Shown here: positions 26,581-34,667 of the stretch, piece after piece | How the letters are laid out: the number at the start of each line of letters is the position of its first letter | How positions within the stretch are numbered: position 1 is the first letter of the stretch | Virus record (IMG/VR): IMGVR_UViG_3300006329_000045 | Span: 1 to 41,818 of that record | DNA from: a virus | Length of the DNA: 41,818 nucleotides | Direction: 5' to 3' (one strand) | Position numbers and translations under genes: made by a program | Notes under the pieces: model-generated | What the model was told of the DNA's origin: nothing | Databases searched by the model: none | The model's input: only the letters and a program-made list of their open reading frames with translations

Positions 26581-27581
26581 TGTCTAAAGAAGTTCCAAAT
26601 CTAATGTATCCGAGATCAGTAGTTAACACAGGTTACTACATGAGTTTCTATGCATATGATTATAATAAAGCACAAGCTCTCAATACAAAATCTATGAGAG
26701 ATATGCTTTCTGGTGCTATAGCTGATACTAAGAATGGGGATAAATTATTAGAATTAGAAAGTTTAAACGTTGATACTGGTACAACTGCCACGGGAGATAC
26801 TACGGGAGAATGGAGTAGAGATACCGATACACCTTCTAATACTATGGAAGGTGTGGTAAAACTTTATATTCCCCCAAAACTAGAATACAAATATGGTGCT
26901 GAATGGAATGCAACTCAATTTGGTGCTGTTGGTGCTGGAGTAGGTGGTGCAGGTAATGCTCTTGGTTCAGCAAGTGCATCAGTCACTGCTAATATGTTTG
27001 ATAAGATAATAGCAAATAAATTAAATGAAGCACCTAAAGCAGATGGTATAAGTGGTGATACATTAATGGCAGGTGCATTTGGAATGACATTTAATGATAA
27101 TACCTTACAAACATTTACTAAAATGAAACCAAGGTCATTTTCATTCAGTTATATGCTGGCAGCAAGAAATGAAGACGAAGAACAAGATATTAAGAAAATA
27201 ATCAAATTCTTTAAAATGGCAATGCATCCTGGTAGTAAAAGATCTGGAACAAATACTAGTTTATTCCTAACATATCCATATATCTTTAGAATAATCCAAT
27301 CAGGTAAAACTAAAGGTCAAAAGTATTGGTCACCTTCTAGATTCATGGAGCAATTCTTACCAAGTACCAAATATTGTGCTTTAACTGATGTAACTGTTGA
27401 TTATACACCTCATGATGTATTTTCTTTAACACGTGGTAATTTTGTACAAGCAGTTTCTTTAAATCTATCCTTTAATGAACTAACAAACCTAACAAGGCAA
27501 GATATTCATGAAGTTGAGGATACTGCTACCTCAGAAGATTGGGGTTGGGTAGAAAAACAAAGAGAGGAAGCTACAACCTAA
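26580..27581 (+). CDS. 48: Baseplate tail-tube cap gp48
   Basis: 333 residues, near T4 gp48 (364). The start MSKEVPNLMYPRSVVNTGYY fits the gp48 family; a glycine/alanine-rich central segment (GAVGAGVGGAGNALGSASAS, ~120-140) precedes the tube-like domain (FSFSYMLAARNEDEEQDIKK, FLTYPYIFRIIQSG, CALTDVTVDYTPHDVF, VQAVSLNLSFNELTNLTR). gp48 sits on the hub and is the platform on which gp54 and the tube grow. The TAATG overlaps at both ends show it is in an operon with its neighbours. Confidence 0.88.
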   Translation: MSKEVPNLMYPRSVVNTGYYMSFYAYDYNKAQALNTKSMRDMLSGAIADTKNGDKLLELESLNVDTGTTATGDTTGEWSRDTDTPSNTMEGVVKLYIPPKLEYKYGAEWNATQFGAVGAGVGGAGNALGSASASVTANMFDKIIANKLNEAPKADGISGDTLMAGAFGMTFNDNTLQTFTKMKPRSFSFSYMLAARNEDEEQDIKKIIKFFKMAMHPGSKRSGTNTSLFLTYPYIFRIIQSGKTKGQKYWSPSRFMEQFLPSTKYCALTDVTVDYTPHDVFSLTRGNFVQAVSLNLSFNELTNLTRQDIHEVEDTATSEDWGWVEKQREEATT

Positions 27582-28198
27582 TGGCATATTTCAGTAACAT
27601 ACCAAACTTACTATATCTTAAATATACCCAAAACCCCTTTGATGGGCAATGGTTGGAAATTAAGAATATATTCTCTAGAATTAAAGTAGTAAATGACGAA
27701 ATAGGTAGTGTAACCGTATTTGATGATTATTTTATAGCAGATGGAGATAGACCAGATACCATCTCCTATGAAATGTATGACGATCCTAACTACGATTGGA
27801 CTATTTTGCTAATAAACAATATGATCAGTTTATATAATGATTGGCCAAAATCGAAACATTCCCTTGATGAGTATGTTAATTACAAATACCAAAATATAGA
27901 GGATATTCATCATTACGAAGCAATAGAACAGACATATAAAGGTAATATAGTAGTATCAGGTGGTATGAAAGTTGATGAATCATACCAATATGTTACTCCT
28001 GAGGGATTAACCTTAACTAAGGCACAATCAAGAACTGGTGTTACTAACTATACTTACGAAATTGACGTAAACGAAAAGAAAAGAGAAATAAACCTAATAA
28101 AACCAGAATTGATACCACAGTTCAATCAGATGTTTAAAGAGAAAATGAGGTTTAAACCAAGTACCAAATTTATTAACGAAAAAAGAAGAATAGCATAA
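27581..28198 (+). CDS. 53: Baseplate wedge protein gp53
   Basis: 205 residues from the ATG at 27581, which overlaps the gp48 stop (TAATG). The frame extends upstream to a TTG but that start lies inside gp48. The N-terminus MAYFSNIPNLLYLKY, the phrase YDDPNYDWTILLINNM and the later YQYVTPEGLTLTKAQS are typical of the T4 gp53 family. gp53 joins wedges into the six-fold baseplate around the hub. It is the last gene of the plus-strand operon and is followed by the terminator at 28236-28262. Confidence 0.88.
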   Translation: MAYFSNIPNLLYLKYTQNPFDGQWLEIKNIFSRIKVVNDEIGSVTVFDDYFIADGDRPDTISYEMYDDPNYDWTILLINNMISLYNDWPKSKHSLDEYVNYKYQNIEDIHHYEAIEQTYKGNIVVSGGMKVDESYQYVTPEGLTLTKAQSRTGVTNYTYEIDVNEKKREINLIKPELIPQFNQMFKEKMRFKPSTKFINEKRRIA

Positions 28199-28202
28199 TA
28201 GG

Positions 28203-28210
28203 TATAAATA
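28203..28210 (+). promoter_or_regulatory. TATAAATA box without a downstream plus-strand gene
   Basis: The box is part of GGTATAAATACC, 4 bases after the gp53 stop. The only plus-strand feature after it is the hairpin at 28236-28262. It may be a chance match or drive a very short RNA. Confidence 0.35.
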
Positions 28211-28235
28211 CCTATCGACCCTTTTGACGAAAAAT

Positions 28236-28262
28236 TGCCGAGATTTTTAATCGGCACTTTTT
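28236..28262. terminator. Bidirectional terminator between converging genes
   Basis: 6-bp stem TGCCGA/TCGGCA with a nine-base loop, with five T on the plus side and A-rich sequence (T run on the minus side) before it. It separates gp53 (plus) and the 60-residue gene (minus). Confidence 0.8.
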
Positions 28263-28274
28263 GAAACAAAAAGG

Positions 28275-28457
28275 TCAATTTCGTTTTCGGGGATTATTTA
28301 GATTCCATTCTACTAGACCAAATGGATTTAATAGTACCCACTTAGCATAATGAACACCTCGATAACACAGGAGAGCAAAGACCCTCTCTGGATTATGGAT
28401 TTCTTCGTCGAATTCTGGAACTTCTGGTTTATTAAAAGATACATTGATACGTAACAT
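28275..28457 (-). CDS. Small hypothetical protein with strong ribosome site
   Basis: 60 residues (MLRINVSFNKPEVPEFDEE..., ending NLNNPRKRN). A near-perfect Shine-Dalgarno AGGAGGT lies 7 bases before the ATG, so it is almost certainly translated. It starts with a beta strand and has a central LLCYRGVHYAKWVLL segment that may be buried. Single-gene unit between the gp32 terminator and the bidirectional terminator. Function unknown. Confidence 0.7.
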   Translation of the reverse strand: MLRINVSFNKPEVPEFDEEIHNPERVFALLCYRGVHYAKWVLLNPFGLVEWNLNNPRKRN

Positions 28458-28482
28458 TTGTCTTTACCTCCTAACATATCTA

Positions 28483-28505
28483 TAATGTTATAAAACTTAA
28501 CATTA
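28483..28505. repeat. 23-bp inverted repeat upstream of the small gene
   Basis: Perfect 8-bp arms TAATGTTA and TAACATTA separated by seven bases, between the gp32 terminator and the ribosome site of the gene at 28275-28457. It could be an operator or a hairpin in the leader. Confidence 0.6.
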
Positions 28506-28528
28506 AAAAAGACCCCCGAAGGGGTCTT
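28503..28528 (-). terminator. gp32 terminator with UUCG loop
   Basis: Minus strand stem AAGACCCC/GGGGTCTT with a stable TTCG tetraloop and a following T run, about 44 bases after the gp32 stop. Confidence 0.92.
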
Positions 28529-28571
28529 GTAAGTTCCGATTGTAGAGACGCACGAAAGGTCTCAGTATTAT

Positions 28572-29471
28572 TTAGAACTGTTCGTTTGCCAACTGATCAA
28601 AGTAACTAAATGCATCTTCATCAGTATTAACAGATGATGGTGTTGCTATAGAAGGTGATGCAACTGAAGGACTTGGTTGAGATTCAAACTTTGCAGCAAT
28701 CTCATTCTCTAGTTCTTCTTCATCTACACGACTAGTACTACCACCCTTAAGAACAGTATCTAATCTCTTCTTAAGTTCAGCATATGTCTTGAAGTTAGAA
28801 GCAGAAGTGAACTCATTGAGATCATGTAGACCATTATAGATCTCTTCTAACTTAGCGTCATCAAAACTACTAAGAGTAGATGGACGACCAAAGACAGAAC
28901 TATCATAGTTCCAAAAACCTGCAACCTTTTTAATTCTTAGGTTGAAGTCAGCACCTTGCCAGAAATCAAATGGATTGATTGCTTCTTCACCATCAAATTC
29001 TGGTTGCATTACAGCAATTATTTTATCGTGAATCTTCTTACCATACTTGTAAAGGAATTGCTTACCTTCATTTTCTGGTGAAGCAGGATCCTTAATAACA
29101 TATATGTTACTATAGTAAGAGAGTTTTCTCTTCTGCTTCCTTGCTATTTCTTTGTCCGAATCTAACCCACTGTTCCATAGAGTTCTATTAACTTCTCCAA
29201 CAGGATCATTCTGTCCTATTGTAGTTAAAGAGTTCTCAATGTACCATCCACCTGGTCCTTGGAATGCATGACTCCATACCTTTGCCCAAGGTAATTCGTT
29301 ACCTTTAGCAGGTGGTAGAAACCTGATGATAGCACTACCGATACCGTCCTTACCCATCTGGGGTTTCCAAAGACGATCATCTATAAAACCAGAAGTTACT
29401 TCGGTCTTATTAATTTCACTATTGAGTTTATCAAGTAGTGAACCTTGCTTTTTTAATGCAGCAAATGACAT
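28572..29471 (-). CDS. 32: Single-stranded DNA-binding protein gp32
   Basis: 299 residues (T4: 301). Features in order: N-terminal cooperativity domain (FAALKKQGSLLDKL), OB-fold core with WSHAFQGPGGWYIEN, KRKLSYYSNIYVIKD and PASPENEGKQF, FWQGADFNLRIKKVAGFWNY, and an acidic C-terminal tail ending DEDAFSYFDQLANEQF, the partner-binding part. The protein has no cysteine: the T4 zinc ligands at Cys77, Cys87 and Cys90 align with S81, V91 and V94, while the histidine (H68) remains. gp32 coats ssDNA in replication, recombination and repair. It is last in the operon and has its own consensus promoter at 29511-29539. Confidence 0.95.
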   Translation of the reverse strand: MSFAALKKQGSLLDKLNSEINKTEVTSGFIDDRLWKPQMGKDGIGSAIIRFLPPAKGNELPWAKVWSHAFQGPGGWYIENSLTTIGQNDPVGEVNRTLWNSGLDSDKEIARKQKRKLSYYSNIYVIKDPASPENEGKQFLYKYGKKIHDKIIAVMQPEFDGEEAINPFDFWQGADFNLRIKKVAGFWNYDSSVFGRPSTLSSFDDAKLEEIYNGLHDLNEFTSASNFKTYAELKKRLDTVLKGGSTSRVDEEELENEIAAKFESQPSPSVASPSIATPSSVNTDEDAFSYFDQLANEQF

Positions 29472-29510
29472 ATGTATTCTCCGTATTTTTGTATTGTTAG
29501 GATTGTATAT

Positions 29511-29539
29511 ATTATACAGTGTTTATAAGAGTTTGTCAA
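29511..29539 (-). promoter_or_regulatory. Consensus sigma70 promoter for gp32
   Basis: Minus strand TTGACA (29534-29539), 17-base spacer, TATAAT (29511-29516): a perfect match in both hexamers. It overlaps the end of the DUF1825 gene and precedes the gp32 ATG by 40 bases. Confidence 0.9.
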
Positions 29540-29861
29540 GGTTATCTCTCATAGATTGCAATGCCTTTCTCGCTTCTTTAAAAACAGGTAGACCCACCAG
29601 ATGCTCTGGTACACCTAACTCCTTGGCAGCATTTCTAAAGTTCTCTTTAACAAGTTCACTGTCTTCATCATTCATAAGGTATGCCCTACTATATAGGGTC
29701 TCTTGTTTGTTCACTAATGTCTCCAGATCATCTATTACGTCTTGTCTTTGCTCTTCATTCATCCTAGTAAAGTATGGAACTTTCATCATCACATCCATAT
29801 AGGTTGCCATCATTTCTTCTATTTCTTTTTGGACTATTTCCGAGTCGAATAACTTGCTCAT
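29523..29861 (-). CDS. DUF1825-like protein shared with cyanobacteria
   Basis: 112 residues, helical and acidic. The sections FDSEIVQKEIEEMMATYMDV, EQRQDVIDDLETLVNKQETL and YSRAYLMNDEDSELVKE match my memory of the DUF1825 family, which is found in cyanobacteria and their phages. No function is known. It overlaps gp59 (ATGA) and its 3' end carries the gp32 promoter, so it is co-expressed with replication proteins. Confidence 0.72.
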   Translation of the reverse strand: MSKLFDSEIVQKEIEEMMATYMDVMMKVPYFTRMNEEQRQDVIDDLETLVNKQETLYSRAYLMNDEDSELVKENFRNAAKELGVPEHLVGLPVFKEARKALQSMRDNLDKLL

Positions 29862-30430
29862 AAATTTCCTATTGTAATAGATTTAATCTTATCGTAATCC
29901 ACTATAACAAATGGATCATATTTTTGCAAGAGGTTTGATACATTTTTCCAGATAGAATCACTGAGTAGTGTATCATATCTTTCTATGAAACCTGTTACCC
30001 TATTTAACAATACCATAGTTTCTGGCATGATATGATCACCAAGGTATAGTTTAATTACTGTAGAGTGTGAGAAATTCTTACACTTCATTGCATTATTTAA
30101 ACTACCACACCTATCAACAATAGTTTTTAAATCATTCTCATACAAATAAGAAATACTCTGTATCTTTTTCTTCCAATCAAGGAAGTTCTTATCATTCATT
30201 TCTCCTACCCATAGGTTAGAATTAGATAAGAAGTTAGATACAAAGTATGATTCTAATTCTTGTTTATTATATTTGTTAGCAAGTTTCTCAAAGAAGTATC
30301 TGTCTTTTCTTTCATTAAAATTTGCTACAGATGCTTTTGTACGACCATTATATTTAAAGTAATCGTATCCTTTTCTAGAGAAGTGTGCTTTAATTGCTAG
30401 GTAGATTGAATAACAATCAAATGCATTCAT
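29858..30430 (-). CDS. 59: gp59-type helicase loader
   Basis: 190 residues (T4: 217). AFDCYSIYLAIKAHFSRKGYD is followed by FKYNGR, then RKDRYFFEKLANKY and FVSNFLSNSNLWVGE; this order matches T4 gp59 (IKQHMNGKYDV, RRDKYFFQKLSEKY, FISNLVANQDAWIGD). gp59 loads gp41 helicase on gp32-coated forks. It lies between gp33 and the DUF1825/gp32 pair, as in T4-like phages, and overlaps both neighbours by 4 bases. Confidence 0.9.
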   Translation of the reverse strand: MNAFDCYSIYLAIKAHFSRKGYDYFKYNGRTKASVANFNERKDRYFFEKLANKYNKQELESYFVSNFLSNSNLWVGEMNDKNFLDWKKKIQSISYLYENDLKTIVDRCGSLNNAMKCKNFSHSTVIKLYLGDHIMPETMVLLNRVTGFIERYDTLLSDSIWKNVSNLLQKYDPFVIVDYDKIKSITIGNL

Positions 30431-30696
30431 ATAGGTAACACTGCTTTAGTTGTTTTCTTTATAAAGTTTAACTTTATTGCTTCTGCTTTAATCTTTTCCT
30501 TTAGAGTTGGTGCTATCAACTTAGTAACTGAATCAACTTCTATGTCTTTCGACTCACAGAAGTCAACAATAGCATCAATGTAACTCAGGGTTCTGTTACT
30601 ATCTTTAACGATGTTCTCAATCGTTAAAGAGAATTTGTTCTTGTCCATAAAAGTGTCGTCAATTAATTCATTAATGTTTTTAGATTTACTGGGCAT
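30427..30696 (-). CDS. 33: Late transcription co-activator gp33
   Basis: 89 residues from ATG 30696 (a GTG at 30708 would add four). IENIVKDSNRTLSYIDAIVD, then TLKEKIKAEAIKLNFIKK, match the helical gp33 pattern IEKMVEEFGMSYLEA ... IIEKIQSEAIDENLL in T4. gp33 bridges RNA polymerase and the gp45 sliding clamp at late promoters recognised by gp55. The ATG lies inside the end of the nuclease gene (11-base overlap). Late TATAAATA boxes in this window are its expected targets. Confidence 0.82.
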   Translation of the reverse strand: MPSKSKNINELIDDTFMDKNKFSLTIENIVKDSNRTLSYIDAIVDFCESKDIEVDSVTKLIAPTLKEKIKAEAIKLNFIKKTTKAVLPI

Positions 30697-31345
30697 CGTT
30701 ATACTCACTAATATAATCTTTTAATAGAGGTACATAATCATCAGGGTTCTTTACAAACACCTGAGTATCCCCAGTTTGACATGTAATAAGAGTAACGATC
30801 TGTTCGACTTTAATACCAGATCTTTCCTCATACATTTTAGCATACCCTGTCTCTTGAACAAAGTATCCTTCAACCCATTCCTCTTTCTTTTCTTTAGAGG
30901 ATGTCTTGAAGTCGATGATTGATAATTTACCATCGAACTCTGCTATACAGTCAACTCTACCTGCAATTTGAAACTCATGACTATAGAGTGCTGCTTCTTG
31001 ATAATGGATGTTATCAATACGATTAAGCAATGGTTTTGCTTGAGCAAAAAGTATCTTAGCAAGATGCTTATCAACATACTTATCTAAATCTAGTTCATTG
31101 TTAAGGTAATCCTCAACTATACTATGAACTGTAGTACCTACTGAAGTAGCACGTCTAGAGATTTTGTTTGCTTCTTCAGCACCAACTCTTGCTCTCCACT
31201 CAGCAATTGATTTTCTACTTCTAAAGGAACAGATAGTAGAGATTGAAGGATATTTATTATCCCCTATCTCATATACTCTTTTACCTTTAACAGTTTTAGC
31301 ACTGATGTCCTCAAGAGACATCTCCATAATAAGATGATTAAACAT
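30686..31345 (-). CDS. PD-(D/E)XK nuclease (Cas4/RecB/MGME1-like exonuclease)
   Basis: 219 residues. Nuclease signatures in order: GTTVHSIVEDYL (helix with H and E), AGRVDCIAEFDGKLSIIDFKT (catalytic D, D and K around residues 130-150) and QETGYAKMYEER (the Q-x3-Y motif of RecB-like nucleases). This predicts a Mg-dependent ssDNA exonuclease acting in recombination or host DNA breakdown. It begins in the PhoH stop (TAATG), consistent with an operon for DNA metabolism. The T4 set has no direct namesake known to me. Confidence 0.85.
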   Translation of the reverse strand: MFNHLIMEMSLEDISAKTVKGKRVYEIGDNKYPSISTICSFRSRKSIAEWRARVGAEEANKISRRATSVGTTVHSIVEDYLNNELDLDKYVDKHLAKILFAQAKPLLNRIDNIHYQEAALYSHEFQIAGRVDCIAEFDGKLSIIDFKTSSKEKKEEWVEGYFVQETGYAKMYEERSGIKVEQIVTLITCQTGDTQVFVKNPDDYVPLLKDYISEYNDAQ

Positions 31346-32097
31346 TAAAGACCTATCTGTAACTTAGTTACTATGTAGTTTCTAATTAAACCACTTCTAA
31401 CAATATCGTTGACATCGAACTCAATGTTAGCGAACTCATCCATGATCTCAAGTATCTTCATGAAATCTAAGATACCATTCTTTTCATTGGTCTTAACTAG
31501 GTCTGTCTGTGCTACGTCACCAGCAAAGATGATTTTAGAATCATTACCTACACGAGTCATGATTGAATCTAACTCATGAAAGTTTAAATTTTGACACTCA
31601 TCAACAATTACTATAGCATTGTCAAGAGTAGTACCACGTAAGAAAGAAGTACTCCAGAAAGAGATTGTTTCTTGTGCTTTTAGATTATCGTAAAGCATTT
31701 CAAATGCAGGATCATCAGGCATCTTGAACATATACTTTACCATATTCTGGTAAGGTATTTGGTAAAGATGTGCTTTATCTTCATGATCTCCTGGTAGGAA
31801 ACCAATCTCCCTAGTAGGTACAAGTGAACGTACAACATAAAGTTTCTCGTACGGTGTCTTGTTAGATAGAATCTCTTTTAATGCTAGGTACATTGCAATG
31901 AATGTTTTACCTGTACCTGCACAACCATATAAGAATAGGTTCTTATTCTCTTCGTAAGCATCAAAAACTAACTTCTGATTGTCGGTCAGAGGTTTGATGT
32001 CAGTTAATTGTTCTGAGTTAATGGGTTTCTTACGTCTCATCTTCTTAGGGGAACTGTTTACGAAATCGAAATCAGAAGTTTTCTTTCTACGTGGCAT
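31345..32097 (-). CDS. phoH: PhoH-like ATPase
   Basis: 250 residues. Walker A GCAGTGKT at 58-65, Walker B IVIVDECQN with D166 and E167, and an arginine-rich N-terminus. The PhoH domain follows directly after a 40-residue basic tail. PhoH proteins are ATPases of unclear function, linked in the host to phosphate stress and in other work to RNA handling; cyanophages commonly carry them. The gene is 1 base from the neighbour upstream and shares TAATG with the nuclease downstream. Confidence 0.93.
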   Translation of the reverse strand: MPRRKKTSDFDFVNSSPKKMRRKKPINSEQLTDIKPLTDNQKLVFDAYEENKNLFLYGCAGTGKTFIAMYLALKEILSNKTPYEKLYVVRSLVPTREIGFLPGDHEDKAHLYQIPYQNMVKYMFKMPDDPAFEMLYDNLKAQETISFWSTSFLRGTTLDNAIVIVDECQNLNFHELDSIMTRVGNDSKIIFAGDVAQTDLVKTNEKNGILDFMKILEIMDEFANIEFDVNDIVRSGLIRNYIVTKLQIGL

Positions 32098-32346
32098 TTA
32101 GATGTTGCTTGTAAAGGAAGTGTCGATAGTTGAACCAGGATTTGCTTTCTTAATACTCTTAAGAACATCTTTGAAACCATCTGGTCTCTTGTCTCTTACA
32201 TGAGCATCAGCAACCAAACCAGGATAAGTGGAATGATATTGCTCTAAGTGAGGGTTATCCTCCTTATATTTATCTAAGACAGTAAAAGACATCCGTTCTT
32301 CGGTGATTTCTCCTGTCTCTTTATTTCTAAATTCATAAAGTGGCAT
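32098..32346 (-). CDS. Small conserved cyanophage protein (FmdB-like start)
   Basis: 82 residues. MPLYEFRNKETGEITEE resembles the start of FmdB-type zinc-ribbon regulators, but the cysteines of the ribbon are absent. The C-terminal part (RPDGFKDVLKSIKKANPG) is basic. I recognise it as a protein often found beside PhoH in cyanophages, with unknown function. It starts in the heme-oxygenase stop codon (TAATG). Confidence 0.65.
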   Translation of the reverse strand: MPLYEFRNKETGEITEERMSFTVLDKYKEDNPHLEQYHSTYPGLVADAHVRDKRPDGFKDVLKSIKKANPGSTIDTSFTSNI

Positions 32347-33056
32347 TACCTAAACCTCTTAGATACAATCATCTCTGATAAGAAATCTCCTAGGAATCCT
32401 AGGATAATTTGTAGTGTTGATTTAGCAGCATCACCTGCTAACTCATCAAACATATACATGTTTAATCTGAAAGCATAATTTGCTTCAGTTATTATGGCAT
32501 CAACTTGCGTTTGTGTCAAGGGCAAACAATTTAATGTACCCCTATAGTTATTTTTAAAGTCAACTGGATTAAGTATATCTTTGAACTCATAGAAATTAAA
32601 TGCTTCATCATCTAATTTCAATGATCTCTTTGCAATACCTTTAAGTATCTGCCCACCTGATAGATCACCCATGTACCTAGTGTAATGGTGTCCTATGAAT
32701 AGGTATGGTTCTTGACGACCAATCTCTCTTATCCTATCAATATATCTTTTGGTAGCAGGACTAGGATATATGTTTTCATGCCACCCTTCTCCATAAAAGT
32801 AATCTAAATCTTTTGCTAATGACTTATGACGTTTTAGTTCATCAAACAATAATGGACTCACTTCATCGTTCTCTTTTAAGTGCTCTGCAACGTCCTCTAA
32901 GGCAGTGTAAACGAAGTATAGGTTAGCAACTAAGGTTCTATAACTCTCCTTGTTTACAACCCCTCTCAGGAATGATGCAACGAACTTAGTGTTCTCTGCT
33001 GCAGAGTGTGACTTTTTAGTACCTACTTTAATTTGCTTTGCAAAGTCCTCTACCAT
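32346..33056 (-). CDS. ho1: Heme oxygenase
   Basis: 236 residues, full length for the cyanobacterial enzyme. Proximal heme ligand His17 in THKKSH-type context (TKKSHSAAEN) and the distal-helix motif GDLSGGQ at 130-136. It opens heme to biliverdin IX-alpha with ferredoxin electrons, the first step to phycobilins. Cyanophages use it with pebS or pcyA, neither of which is in this window. It overlaps ThyX by 7 bases. It is an auxiliary metabolic gene acquired from a cyanobacterial host lineage. Confidence 0.96.
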   Translation of the reverse strand: MVEDFAKQIKVGTKKSHSAAENTKFVASFLRGVVNKESYRTLVANLYFVYTALEDVAEHLKENDEVSPLLFDELKRHKSLAKDLDYFYGEGWHENIYPSPATKRYIDRIREIGRQEPYLFIGHHYTRYMGDLSGGQILKGIAKRSLKLDDEAFNFYEFKDILNPVDFKNNYRGTLNCLPLTQTQVDAIITEANYAFRLNMYMFDELAGDAAKSTLQIILGFLGDFLSEMIVSKRFR

Positions 33057-33676
33057 GATAATGCCTCCGATACTACAGGTAACTGTTCTTTAAATACAGT
33101 TCTACAATCTTCTACTATATCCATGTGCTCTTTCTGAGTACCATGAGCAGAACGTAATTCTATGTAGTGAATCCAAGAACGTATACTACCTGTCATATAA
33201 ATCTTGGTTGGTGTTGCTAACGGGAGAACAAATCTCGCACATTCCTTCGCAATCCCCTCACGAATGAGTTCATTGTAAAGATCAATTCCTTCAGCGAAGT
33301 AACGAGCAATGTTCTTTTGGAGATTCTCCTTCTGATTCTTGGGGATATCATTGATAGAATTTTGGCGATTGGTTTTGTCTTGTCTCCTTAAATCTGGTAT
33401 AGGTATGCTTCCTAACATGTTAGTGTCAGCATATCTCTGACTAAATTCTTGGAATGTAAAAGATCTATGTCTCAAGATCTGTGCACCGAGACCTCTAGTT
33501 GTCTCGATTTCTAAAGTCATATGTGCTTGCTCAAACACAGACCAATGCTGATGTTTGATACAATAACTCAACAGTCCTGATACATTTGGGTTCTCTTGGT
33601 TCTTAGGATTAGATACCCTAGCGATGAACCCCATTGTCTTTTCAGCATCAGGAGTAATACTAATAAGTTTTACCAT
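33050..33676 (-). CDS. thyX: FAD-dependent thymidylate synthase ThyX
   Basis: 208 residues. The ThyX signature RHRSFTFQEFSQRY lies at 69-82 (RHRx7S form). The enzyme makes dTMP from dUMP with methylene-tetrahydrofolate, FAD and NADPH, and supplies dTTP for phage DNA. Later sections ARFVLPLATPTKIYMTGS and WIHYIELRSAHGTQKE fit the family. It follows a small gene by 3 bases and overlaps heme oxygenase. Confidence 0.97.
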   Translation of the reverse strand: MVKLISITPDAEKTMGFIARVSNPKNQENPNVSGLLSYCIKHQHWSVFEQAHMTLEIETTRGLGAQILRHRSFTFQEFSQRYADTNMLGSIPIPDLRRQDKTNRQNSINDIPKNQKENLQKNIARYFAEGIDLYNELIREGIAKECARFVLPLATPTKIYMTGSIRSWIHYIELRSAHGTQKEHMDIVEDCRTVFKEQLPVVSEALSW

Positions 33677-33679
33677 AAA

Positions 33680-33868
33680 TTAAATGAAACCTTGGTCTTT
33701 GTAATAACCGTACATGGTTTTGATATCTTCCTCAGAAGTATTCCATTTGATGTCACCTACATCAATTGCTTTTTGACAAAAAGTATATGCTTTATTGTCA
33801 AACTGTACCTTAGAATGAGACAAGGAAGTCATACATACTTCTCTTGCTTTGATTTCGTAATCATCCAT
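33680..33868 (-). CDS. Small hypothetical protein
   Basis: 62 residues from the ATG at 33868 (MDDYEIKAREVCMTSLS...); the longer frame would overlap the upstream gene by 74 bases, whereas this start overlaps it by 8. It is acidic with two cysteines and ends KTMYGYYKDQGFI. No family recognised. It is the link between the three-gene module and ThyX. Confidence 0.65.
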   Translation of the reverse strand: MDDYEIKAREVCMTSLSHSKVQFDNKAYTFCQKAIDVGDIKWNTSEEDIKTMYGYYKDQGFI

Positions 33869-34217
33869 TGCGTTTGCCTCTACGAGATTTAGGTTTTGGA
33901 TTTGCATTCCAAAGTTTTGGACTGATTGTACCATACCAACTATTAATTTTCAATAGTTTGCCACCCAATGTTTTGAGTTTATCATAATATGCATCGAAGA
34001 TGTTTGAACTCTTCTGAGACATCACTAAGTCATGGATTGTCTCCGACCCAATAGTATATTCAACTAAAGCAGTGCCTTGTGGATATTTATTAGGATCAAC
34101 GCTCTCAGGTTTAATGTTTTGAAGAAACACTTTGATCTGATAATTGTAAGAATCATCCTCACTAAACTTTAGTAAAGGTTCTGGTGATTTGTTAGGGGGT
34201 TTAACTTCTGTTGTCAT
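33861..34217 (-). CDS. Module protein C, copy 1
   Basis: 118 residues. The C-terminal half (FDAYYDKLKTLGGKLLKINS, YGTISPKLWN, basic tail PKSRRGKRNG) matches the protein at 40652-40999 (FDMYYDKFKTGLKIIDYGKG, TIKPALWK, basic tail TKTKKRK). Both have N-termini starting MTT.VKP or MTTKTKP. The family is unknown to me; the shared basic tail suggests nucleic-acid or partner contact. It overlaps the DUF6433-like gene by 4 bases. Confidence 0.7.
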   Translation of the reverse strand: MTTEVKPPNKSPEPLLKFSEDDSYNYQIKVFLQNIKPESVDPNKYPQGTALVEYTIGSETIHDLVMSQKSSNIFDAYYDKLKTLGGKLLKINSWYGTISPKLWNANPKPKSRRGKRNG

Positions 34218-34639
34218 TCAGACCACTGGATGTTAGGGAACGCTGAGGTTACAACTGATTTAGTAATTCTATACTTCTTATGCAATTGCTTATCCTTAAC
34301 AAGGCATACTATATCTGCTTCACTTTCATGAAGTCCTTCTAGCATTTGAACAAACAACTGTTCACGTTTAAATCTACTAAGAGAGTTAGCACCTTTAATG
34401 AATCTCCAAAGATTCCTTGCTTCTCTCTCAAGCATTGTATGCTCGGTTCCCATAGGTGCATCATTCCTTGTAAATGGTACATCACCCTCTGGTAAGTCAG
34501 ATACAATAGCAGGTTCAAAGTTCCACTTGAGAACTGAACGTAGTGCTTGACTATTATTGTCTTGTAGTATCTTAATCTTCTCTGCTTTAGTTTTGGCATT
34601 AGATGCCTTCCTAATAATTTCAGAAATCAAAAGTTTCAT
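34214..34639 (-). CDS. DUF6433-like protein, module protein B, copy 1
   Basis: 141 residues. MKLLISEIIRKASNAKTKAE, the phrase LKWNFEPAIVSDLPEGDVPF, then FVQMLEGLHESEADIVCLVK and ITKSVVTSAFPNIQW, fit the DUF6433 family of T4-like cyanophages. The same order recurs in the gene at 40996-41571. Helical, soluble, function unknown. It is 28 bases after module protein A and overlaps module protein C, forming a conserved trio. Confidence 0.78.
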   Translation of the reverse strand: MKLLISEIIRKASNAKTKAEKIKILQDNNSQALRSVLKWNFEPAIVSDLPEGDVPFTRNDAPMGTEHTMLEREARNLWRFIKGANSLSRFKREQLFVQMLEGLHESEADIVCLVKDKQLHKKYRITKSVVTSAFPNIQWSE

Positions 34640-34667
34640 AATTCTATGTCAATAGTAATATTATATA

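Noticed and set aside
30697-30708. GTG start adding four residues to gp33
   Set aside because: The ATG at 30696 is the stronger start codon; no ribosome site favours the GTG, although it cannot be fully excluded.
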